Positions 1-5,803 of a stretch of 9,598 nt of DNA are shown here, piece by piece. The notes under the pieces are model-generated. The model did no database searches. It saw only the letters and a list, made by a program, of their open reading frames with translations, and was not told where the DNA came from. Both the position numbers and the translations under genes were made by a program. This DNA is from Acidobacteriaceae bacterium (lineage in GTDB: Bacteria; Acidobacteriota; Terriglobia; Terriglobales; Acidobacteriaceae). The stretch covers positions 1 to 9,598 of the forward strand of contig PLKR01000341.1 of NCBI GenBank assembly GCA_003140655.1, written 5' to 3'. Every line of letters begins with the position of its first letter. The stretch's first letter is position 1.

Positions 1-174
1 TGTCAGCGATCCCATCGGCGCGCTGGCACACTTACAATTGGGCAGGCCTACGTGCTACTAAGAAACGCCAGCGCAAGAACCGCACATCAGGATTTCCTTA
101 CGCTCTGGAAAGACGCCGACCCGGACATCCCCATCCTCAAAGAAGCTAAAGCGGAGTACGCGAAGCTGCAATAG
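1..174 (+). pseudogene. C-terminal fragment of a TPR-type protein, frameshifted
   Basis: Reading from base 2 gives VSDPIGALAHLQLGR, then the frame runs into TAA at 59-61. Reading the frame that starts at 46 gives AYVLLRNASARTAHQDFLTL, then WKDADPDIPILKEAKAEYAK and LQ, ending at TAG 172-174. The two pieces join seamlessly if one G is restored in the AGG|CC at 44-48. Joined, they match the C-terminal tail typical of acidobacterial TPR proteins, including Ser/Thr kinases and winged-helix regulators with TPR tails: a last TPR helix pair, then F-LTLWKDADPDIPIL-AK-EY-KL (recognised from family memory). The gene enters from the left, so its N-terminal domain is unseen and kinase or winged-helix identity cannot be decided. 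The frameshift could be a real lesion, an assembly error or, less likely, -1 slippage. It only affects the last ~42 residues. Confidence 0.72.
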
Positions 175-492
175 CTGGAAAAAGTCCTGCTCACCCGATG
201 TTTCAACAGTTAGGGTCTGGTCTGTCTTTGCGCTGTGGCTCTTGGCTACGTTCTATGTCAGCCGCAGCCCACCCTGATCATCGTTTCGCAATCAATTTTG
301 TCGCACGCGAAAGTGTGTGGGAGGGTAGGCAAATAGGGCACCCGGCAATTCGGAATCAGAGCGAATGATCGTTCGTATCCTCGGTAACTACCATCACGCG
401 GGCCCCTATGGTGGAATCACTGGATGTAACCCGGCCTGGAAATTTGAGACGGCGGGCGCTGGCTTCTACCTGACCTAGACACGGGGAATCCC
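175..492. other. Intergenic region upstream of the glycoside hydrolase gene
   Basis: This 318-base stretch contains no convincing gene. One short frame, ATG 365 to TAG 476-478, would encode 37 residues (MIVRILGNYHHAGPYGGITG and onward). It has no clear Shine-Dalgarno and no family I recognise, so it is not called. The word CCGGCCTGGAA at 431-441 recurs at 3722-3732 upstream of the regulator gene. A weak Shine-Dalgarno-like GGGGA at 483-487 precedes the ATG at 493. No U-tracted terminator hairpin for the upstream TPR gene was seen, and no sigma-70 promoter stands out. Confidence 0.5.
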
Positions 493-2496
493 ATGAAACG
501 TCTTCTTGTTCTAACTCAGCTGGCCATGACTCTCAGCCTGGGCCTGGCAGGCTTGACCGGCTGCGGCGGCGGGTCGTCGAGCACCCAAACCCCGTCTTCG
601 CCGTCCTCAATTACTAGCTTCACCGCGAATCGCACCTCCATTACGGATGGATCACCCGCGGCTCTGACCGGCGTCTTCGCGAACGGCACAGGCGTCATCA
701 CCCCCGGCAATCTTCCAGCCAACAGCGGCGTAGCTGTAACCGTGAGTCCCACGACGACCGCCACCTATACCCTGACCGTTACTCCCACGAGTGGGACAGC
801 AGTGACCGCGACGGCCACCATCACCGTGAACCCTGCACCGACGATCACCAGCTTCATCGCAATTCCGACAACCATTACGACAGGATCTAGTGCGACTCTG
901 ACAGGAGTCTTCGCGAACGGCACAGGCGTCATCACTCCGGGCAGTCTGACCGACACCAGCGGTGTGGGCGTGACTGTGAGCCCCACGGCGACCACCACCT
1001 ACACCCTCACCGTGACCAATGCCAGCGGTACAGCGGTCACCGCGACGGCCCCATTAACAGTAGCGGGAACCGTCGCTACCTCGGTGACGGTGGACCTGGC
1101 GAGCAGCGGCCCCGCCGTGACCGACAAGCTGCTGGGAATGAACATGGCCGTCTGGTACGATCTGGTTTCCAACCAGACCGGAATTGTGGATGCTTTCCAG
1201 GCCGCTGGCATCACCCAGGTGCGTTGGCCGGGCGGATCGGATTCCGACCTCTACCACTGGGCGACCAACTCTGAGTGCGATGGCGGCTATGCGGATGCGA
1301 ATGACACGTTTTCGAATTTCGTCAACGACGTGGCTGTTCCCGCTAACCTCGATGTGGCGTTGACGGCGAATTACGGCTCGAACGGAACCTGCAACGGAGG
1401 CGGCGAACCAAGCGAAGCTGCCGCCTGGGTCACGGCCGCGCTGGCCGATGGCATCACGCCGAGCCATATGACGGTGGGCAACGAGGAGTATGGGAGCTGG
1501 GAGTACGACCTGCACTCGACTCCGAACGACCCTACCATCTACGCCGCCGCTGTGGTGGGAACAACCGGCTACTACCAGTCGATTAAGACGGCCAGCCCGA
1601 ACACGCTGGTCGGCGTCGATGTGGACGCGGATAACACGACCGACGGATGGGACAATACCGTGCTGGCCAATGCCAGGGGGTCCTATGACTTCGTGGAATA
1701 TCACTATTATCCAGAGACGCCGGGCGAGGAAAGCGACACCTTCCTGGTGCAGCAGGCGGCGCAGGAGTTGACCACGAACATCAACACCCTCAGGTCGGAG
1801 CTGACCAAGTGGGGAAATCCCGGCACTCCCATTTACGTGGGCGAGATCGGAGGGCCTTATAGCAATCCGGGCAAGCAGAGCTGGTCGATTATCCAGGGGT
1901 TGTATGCGGGCCAGGTGCTGGGCGAGATGATGAACGATGGAGTCTCGCGCCTAACCTGGTGGATTGGCTTCGGCAATTGCAACGGCTCCAACGGAAACGA
2001 TAGTACGTCGCTCTATGGATGGCAGGATTTCGGAGCCTACAATGTCTTCTCCGATGGACCCTCCGATAGCACCTGTCCGGGTGCGGGCCCCATCGGCACC
2101 ATGTCTCCCACGGCGCGCGCGTTTCAGCTGTTCCGCCAGATGGCCGTCAACGGCCAGACGGTGCTGACGGCGACCGTCGCCGGCGACACGACCGACGTGC
2201 GCGCCTATGCGGCCACCAACCCCAACGGCACGGCCCTGCTGTTGTTTAACGACAACGAAACCACCCCCCAGCAGGTAATGGTCACGCTTTCGGGCAAAAG
2301 CTCCTCTTCCAGCGTGAACGTCACCACCTACGACAAGGCCATCTACGACCTGTCGGGTTCGCCTACCGGCACTCCACCGGACCCGGCCGGGACGAGCACC
2401 TGGGCCCCGCCAATTACCACCAGCATGGGCGCGCAGACCTTGCCTCTGACCCTGACTCTCACTCCCTGGAGTATGAACGTGGTCATCATCCAATAA
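493..2496 (+). CDS. Secreted lipoprotein: two Ig-like repeats plus clan GH-A-like glycoside hydrolase (arabinofuranosidase-like)
   Basis: The 667-residue product starts with a lipoprotein signal: KR at 2-3, a hydrophobic core, and lipobox LTGC with Cys24, followed by a Gly/Ser/Thr/Pro-rich tether to about residue 38. Two beta domains of about 78 residues follow (about 38-115 and 116-192), each with TGVFANGTGVITPG and a TYTLTVT strand, like the Ig-like repeats of acidobacterial exported proteins. The catalytic part (about 195-570) has a VRWPGG motif (244-248 region), VGNEEYG with N330-E331 as the likely acid/base, an EYHYY strand, and VGEIGG with E451 as candidate nucleophile. Asn-Glu plus a late strand Glu is the clan GH-A pattern; the GNE region resembles GH51 alpha-L-arabinofuranosidases. 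Four cysteines (262, 300, 496, 528) could form two disulfides. The C-terminus (about 570-667) looks like an accessory beta sandwich. The probable role is hydrolysis of plant or microbial polysaccharide at the cell surface. Family and substrate are inferred; GH39, GH79 or an unclassified GH-A family are alternatives. The start is supported by the signal peptide and GGGGA at 483-487. Confidence 0.8.
   Translation: MKRLLVLTQLAMTLSLGLAGLTGCGGGSSSTQTPSSPSSITSFTANRTSITDGSPAALTGVFANGTGVITPGNLPANSGVAVTVSPTTTATYTLTVTPTSGTAVTATATITVNPAPTITSFIAIPTTITTGSSATLTGVFANGTGVITPGSLTDTSGVGVTVSPTATTTYTLTVTNASGTAVTATAPLTVAGTVATSVTVDLASSGPAVTDKLLGMNMAVWYDLVSNQTGIVDAFQAAGITQVRWPGGSDSDLYHWATNSECDGGYADANDTFSNFVNDVAVPANLDVALTANYGSNGTCNGGGEPSEAAAWVTAALADGITPSHMTVGNEEYGSWEYDLHSTPNDPTIYAAAVVGTTGYYQSIKTASPNTLVGVDVDADNTTDGWDNTVLANARGSYDFVEYHYYPETPGEESDTFLVQQAAQELTTNINTLRSELTKWGNPGTPIYVGEIGGPYSNPGKQSWSIIQGLYAGQVLGEMMNDGVSRLTWWIGFGNCNGSNGNDSTSLYGWQDFGAYNVFSDGPSDSTCPGAGPIGTMSPTARAFQLFRQMAVNGQTVLTATVAGDTTDVRAYAATNPNGTALLLFNDNETTPQQVMVTLSGKSSSSSVNVTTYDKAIYDLSGSPTGTPPDPAGTSTWAPPITTSMGAQTLPLTLTLTPWSMNVVIIQ
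673..935 (+). repeat. Direct repeat marking tandem Ig-like domain duplication
   Basis: A 29-base word beginning GTCTTCGCGAACGGCACAGG occurs at 673-701 and again at 907-935. The offset is 234 bases, exactly 78 codons, so it is the DNA trace of an in-frame duplication of one Ig-like domain within the lipoprotein gene. Flanking parts of the two units have diverged (for example NLPANSGVAV versus SLTDTSGVGV), so this stretch is either the most constrained part or was recently homogenised. Confidence 0.85.
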
Positions 2497-2641
2497 CCGA
2501 GCCGGAAGGTGCGAGCCAATTCTGTGCCGTCACGGGGGCGGAAGAAAAAAGTAAGAGCCGGGCAAGATCCTTCGGCATTTGAGATCGTATTTTTGAAGTC
2601 TTCCCAAGCACTATATTCGGACCTGCTGCCACGCCGGCTTC

Positions 2642-3511
2642 TCAAGGCGCCGTCGCAACCGGCTTACCTTCGAATCCCTGGTACTGGGAGTCTCCAGCGG
2701 GCATATAGCGGCCTACGATCGTATTAGAGTCGTTGATCGTCTCAATGCCCGTGTCCGTTCCGGCGAGATCGTCGATGAGGTGGTACTTACCCCCGGCGTA
2801 AACTGCTCCGTGCTCGAGGTTAGAGGAATCGAACCAGCTTAACGCGATCTTGTTGAGATTGTTTATAGAGTGGACGGCCGTGGTGACAGCGCCGGGAACA
2901 TTCAACGGCCCATACTGGGTGCCGATACGCACCCAAGACGAAAGGCCGCCGGAGTTCAACGACTCCAAAGTAATGATGTTGTTGCTGTTGATGCCGACGG
3001 CGATGGTGGTGTCGGCACCAGGCACGTTCAGCGTCTCGTAGGTAGATCCGTTGAACAGAAAGCCGTGAGTGCCGTTGCTGTCGGCAAACTGCCCGACCAC
3101 AAGCCCGGAATCATTGATGCCGTAAGCGATTGTGCCTGCCGTCGCCGTGGGCACGATAACGTCGGTAAAAACCCCGTTTGCGTAGATAAACCCGTTGCTG
3201 AAGCTGTTTAGCACGTTATAGAACCCGACGATCGCTCCGGCCGCGTTGATCCCGAAGCAACTCGTACCGGTTCCATTGGGGTCAGTGATCGTGGTGAGGG
3301 TGTTGCCTGAGTGCATGAAGCAGTGGGAGACGCTGCTGGAGTCAGTGTAATTTCCCGAGATGACACCGGAATCATTGACGCCGTAAGGCGTCGTGCTCTG
3401 CGCATTCGGAATTTCGAGGTTCCTGAACGTGAAGGTCTGACCGATTGCCATCGGAACGGACACGAGTGCCAGTGCTATGAGGATCGAGACCCAGGCTGAT
3501 GTGTGCTTCAT
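2642..3511 (-). CDS. Exported HAF-repeat protein
   Basis: The 289-residue product has a Sec signal peptide (K2, hydrophobic core about 7-21, likely cleavage AIG|QT after residue 24). The mature part is six repeats with anchors YGVNDSG (43), FGINAAG (86), YGINDSG (130), VGINSNN (172), HSINNLN (214) and ETINDSN (257). The period is 42-44 residues. Each unit reads roughly: LNVPGAxTT turn, GINxxGxIVGxY, an Asp-Ser loop, then HGFxxxxGxYxx. This is the HAF/extracellular-repeat pattern seen in many proteobacterial and acidobacterial exported proteins of unknown function. Repeats 4 and 5 have lost the GxIVG core (NNIITLE, NKIALSW). C64 and C85 could pair. There is no PEP-CTERM, lipobox or enzymatic motif. 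The start is fixed by the signal peptide and a good Shine-Dalgarno at 3520-3525. The gene converges with the hydrolase gene and diverges from the regulator gene. Function is unknown; a beta-propeller fold is plausible. Confidence 0.82.
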   Translation of the reverse strand: MKHTSAWVSILIALALVSVPMAIGQTFTFRNLEIPNAQSTTPYGVNDSGVISGNYTDSSSVSHCFMHSGNTLTTITDPNGTGTSCFGINAAGAIVGFYNVLNSFSNGFIYANGVFTDVIVPTATAGTIAYGINDSGLVVGQFADSNGTHGFLFNGSTYETLNVPGADTTIAVGINSNNIITLESLNSGGLSSWVRIGTQYGPLNVPGAVTTAVHSINNLNKIALSWFDSSNLEHGAVYAGGKYHLIDDLAGTDTGIETINDSNTIVGRYMPAGDSQYQGFEGKPVATAP

Positions 3512-3519
3512 TGGAAACG

Positions 3520-3525
3520 CTCCTT
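3520..3525 (-). promoter_or_regulatory. Shine-Dalgarno of the HAF-repeat gene
   Basis: Read on the minus strand the sequence is AAGGAG, eight bases before the ATG at 3511-3509. It is the strongest ribosome binding site seen in the window and fixes the start of the HAF-repeat gene. Confidence 0.75.
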
Positions 3526-3614
3526 ATAATCGTGATGTCTGTAGCTCTGACGCCCTGAACTACCGCCTTGGGATGGGGTGGGTACGCGCGACGAATCGGG
3601 AAGCTGGATAACCC

Positions 3615-3732
3615 TTTCAGGCCATCCCCGGTCCCCTCGCCCTGTGCTAAAATGCCACCGCCGAAAGGTTCCAGGCCTTTCCCCCTTCGCGGTATTTCAT
3701 AGACGGCACCCTACCGCGCGACCGGCCTGGAA
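3615..3732. repeat. Three-copy TTYCAGGCC motif, candidate operator set
   Basis: TTTCAGGCC lies at 3615-3623 and TTCCAGGCC at 3669-3677. Their reverse complement, GGCCTGGAA, lies at 3724-3732. The offsets are 54 and 55 bases, close to five helical turns. The second and third copies form a perfect 9-base inverted repeat, too widely spaced to be a simple terminator. A further GGCCTGGAA occurs at 433-441 upstream of the hydrolase gene, and one TTCCAGGCC occurs inside that gene at 1195-1203, so the word is not confined to promoters. A regulator-binding role is inference. Confidence 0.35.
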
Positions 3733-3774
3733 GTCATTAAGACTTTTCATTTTTTTCTGAATTCTTCTCACCCC

Positions 3775-5712
3775 ATGGATACGCCAGGCAAGGCATCGTT
3801 TGAGTTCGGTTCTTTTCGCCTGGATACCTGTGATCGTGTGCTCCTGCGGGGTCGCGAACGGCTGGAGCTTCCTCCCCGGGTCTTCGACACCCTATTGGCC
3901 CTGGTGCAAAGCGGCGGCCGGCTGGTGGAAAAAGATGAGCTCATGCGGACTGTCTGGCCAAACACCGCGGTCGAAGAGAACAACCTCAGCCAGGCGGTTT
4001 ACCTGCTGCGCAAGATCTTGCAGGATGGGGACGGAAACCGTTACATAGAAACCGTCCCCAATCGAGGCTATCGTTTCGTCGCCCGTGTACGTGAACTAGG
4101 GCCGGAAGTGGAATCCAGCATCAAGGAACGCCCTTCCCAAGTGCAGTTAGGACCAGACAATGGGAACTCTGGGAATCACATTTCTTCGCAATCCCCGATC
4201 AAAACTCCCCCGAAGCCGCGCTGGCTGGTCTGGTGCTTAGCCGGTCTGGTGGGCGCTTTCGCCACGCTGCTGGTGGTACAAGCGAGTAGATGGCGGGATC
4301 GTCAGAAGAATCAGTCAGATTCAGAACCCATCCGGTCCCTGGCCGTGTTGCCGTTGCAGAACCTATCCAACGATCCCGCGGAGGAGTATTTCGCCGACGG
4401 AATGACCGACGAACTAATCACCGAACTGGCCCAGGTGCGCCAGCTTAAGGTGGTCTCGAAGACTTCCATCATGCAATACAAGGGAGTGCGCCGGCCCTTG
4501 CCGCAGATTGGCCGGGAACTGGGCGTAGACGCGGTGGTCGAAGGTTCGATCCTGCGTTCGGGCAACCGGGTACGCATTACCGCTCAACTCATCCGGACTG
4601 CCACCGATCACCATATTTGGGCCAAGGCCTATGAGGGTGATCTGAATAACGTACTCTCGCTGCAGGCGCTGGTAGCGGAGGCCATTACCGATGAGGTGAA
4701 ACTTGGTCTGACCCCGGCGGAGCGCAACCGGTTCCGCGTCTCGCGCCCGGTCGACCCCGAGGCTTATGAAGATTATCTTCGCGGCCGCTACTACTGGAAC
4801 CGAAGAGAGGTTGGCGCATTCCAGAAGGCGATCGAGTTCTACAACCAAGCGATCAAGAAGGACCCGAACTTCGCGCTTGCCTACTCCGGCCTGGCCGATT
4901 GCGATACCCTCCTGGCCCTGGATACCCTGGGCCCCGGGTTGATGGCGGAAGCCAAGGCCGCGGCCTTGAAGGCGATTGAACTGGACGACGGATTGGCGGA
5001 GGCGCACACCTCCCTGGCCGCCGTTCGAATCTTTCTCGATTGGGACTGGACTGGTTCGGAACTCGAGTTCAAGCGCGCACTGGACTTGAATCCGAATTAC
5101 GCCCCCGCCCACCATTGGTACGGCAATATTTTGCTGGGGCCCTTGGGACGTCACGAAGAAGCCATTGCCGAACTCAATCGCGCCCGGGAACTCGATCCGC
5201 TGTCGTTGATCATCAACGCGGACCTCGGGTACGCGTATTATCTGGCCCGCCGGTATGACTCCGCCTACACTCAATACCAGAAAGTGCTTGTGATGGACCG
5301 CAATTTCGTGCCCGTCCACCACGATCTATTGATGTACTACGCGCAAAAGAAAATGTATGACGCCTGGCTGCAGGAAGAGATTGCAGACTTCGAGCTTGTC
5401 GGAGACCCGGAACGCGCACTGGTCCTGAAGCACCTCTACGCTAACGGCGGCTTTCCAGCAGTCATGCTGAAGATGGCTGAATCCCGCGGCGCGCCTGAGT
5501 CCAGTGCGAAAGTCCGCGAGCAGGGATCGTTCTGCACCGCCGCCGAGGCTTATGCAGCATTGCAGGCAAAACGTCCGGCACTGGCCGCGCTCGAACAATG
5601 CTATGTGGCACGAGAGCCTGGCCTCATCTACCTCAAAGTGGAGCCCGCGTGGGACAGCCTGCGCTCCGAACCCGCCTTCCAGAACCTGGAACATCTCATC
5701 GGTCTTCGGTAG
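3775..5712 (+). CDS. Membrane-anchored winged-helix regulator with TolB-like domain and TPRs (CadC-like)
   Basis: The 645-residue product has an OmpR/PhoB-type winged-helix domain at about 9-105: FEFGSFRLD start, LPPRVFDTLLALV, the GGRLVEKDELMRTVWP turn, a recognition helix around NNLSQAVYLLRKIL (69-82), and the wing YIETVPNRGYRF (90-101). A loose linker leads to one TM helix (about 150-171, WLVWCLAGLVGAFATLLVV). Beyond it is a TolB/FlgO-like domain (about 187-315) with LAVLPLQNLSNDPAEEYFAD and the following GMTDELI. About five TPRs follow (about 347-380, 390-420, 424-456, 460-492, 494-525) and then a tail containing VEPAWDSLRSEPAFQNL. This order is typical of acidobacterial one-component regulators: a cytoplasmic DNA-binding domain with sensing or protein-binding modules across the membrane. 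There is no receiver or kinase domain. Targets are unknown; the divergent HAF gene and its own promoter are candidates by position. The start fits because the first wHTH strand begins at residue 9, although no Shine-Dalgarno precedes it. Confidence 0.88.
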   Translation: MDTPGKASFEFGSFRLDTCDRVLLRGRERLELPPRVFDTLLALVQSGGRLVEKDELMRTVWPNTAVEENNLSQAVYLLRKILQDGDGNRYIETVPNRGYRFVARVRELGPEVESSIKERPSQVQLGPDNGNSGNHISSQSPIKTPPKPRWLVWCLAGLVGAFATLLVVQASRWRDRQKNQSDSEPIRSLAVLPLQNLSNDPAEEYFADGMTDELITELAQVRQLKVVSKTSIMQYKGVRRPLPQIGRELGVDAVVEGSILRSGNRVRITAQLIRTATDHHIWAKAYEGDLNNVLSLQALVAEAITDEVKLGLTPAERNRFRVSRPVDPEAYEDYLRGRYYWNRREVGAFQKAIEFYNQAIKKDPNFALAYSGLADCDTLLALDTLGPGLMAEAKAAALKAIELDDGLAEAHTSLAAVRIFLDWDWTGSELEFKRALDLNPNYAPAHHWYGNILLGPLGRHEEAIAELNRARELDPLSLIINADLGYAYYLARRYDSAYTQYQKVLVMDRNFVPVHHDLLMYYAQKKMYDAWLQEEIADFELVGDPERALVLKHLYANGGFPAVMLKMAESRGAPESSAKVREQGSFCTAAEAYAALQAKRPALAALEQCYVAREPGLIYLKVEPAWDSLRSEPAFQNLEHLIGLR

Positions 5713-5727
5713 GGAAAGTGAACGCGG

Positions 5728-5751
5728 AGCGGTTTCACCTGGAGAACCGCT
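5728..5751. terminator. Hairpin between convergent genes
   Basis: AGCGGTT (5728-5734) and AACCGCT (5745-5751) form a perfect 7-base stem with a 10-base loop. It starts 16 bases after the regulator stop codon and lies 53 bases beyond the stop of the opposing gene. It is followed by TTGAATGTTC on the + strand, not a true U-tract, so it is at best a weak or bidirectional terminator, or an mRNA 3'-end stabiliser. Confidence 0.4.
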
Positions 5752-5803
5752 TGAATGTTCGCGAGCTTCCGATAGCGCCCACCATTCTCACCAACTTACC
5801 TGG

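Larger units (their letters stand above)
3512..3774. promoter_or_regulatory. Divergent intergenic control region between the HAF-repeat and regulator genes
   Basis: These 263 bases separate two divergent genes and must hold both promoters. On the + strand TGCTAAAAT (3645-3653) fits an extended -10 (TGnTAAAAT) without a recognisable -35. It would start transcription near 3660 and leave a leader of about 115 bases. A dyad GAAAGG/CCTTTC (3663-3668 and 3676-3681, 7-base gap) sits over that start, a suitable place for an operator. Just before the regulator ATG the DNA is pyrimidine-rich (CTTTTCATTTTTTTCTGAAT, then TCTTCTCACCCC) and has no Shine-Dalgarno. No confident promoter was found for the minus-strand gene. 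A 60-residue frame ending at 3760 is not supported as a gene. Confidence 0.4.

Noticed and set aside
365..478. 37-residue ORF just upstream of the hydrolase gene
   Set aside because: It has no convincing Shine-Dalgarno, no recognisable family and a length within chance expectation. It could only be rescued by conservation in relatives or ribosome profiling.
1054..1704. Long antisense frame (216 residues) within the hydrolase gene
   Set aside because: Composition is typical of GC-rich shadow reading (Arg/Val/His-rich), with no recognisable domain. The + strand frame has clear signal, repeat and catalytic motifs.
2497..2641. Possible terminator between convergent hydrolase and HAF genes
   Set aside because: Only short imperfect stems (such as GCCG...CGGC around 2557-2576) are present, with no stem directly followed by a T-run on either strand.
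3525..3530. TATAAT on the + strand near the HAF start codon
   Set aside because: It has no matching -35 at the right spacing and lies about 250 bases from the only + strand gene. Its reverse complement does not fit a -10 for the minus-strand gene, and it overlaps that gene's Shine-Dalgarno.
3578..3760. 60-residue + frame in the divergent intergenic region
   Set aside because: It has a non-ATG start, Arg/Pro-rich low-information content and no ribosome binding site, and it overlaps the putative promoter.
4414..5322. 302-residue antisense frame within the regulator gene
   Set aside because: It mirrors the codon periodicity of the TPR coding strand, shows no domain, and conflicts with well-supported TolB/TPR sequence.
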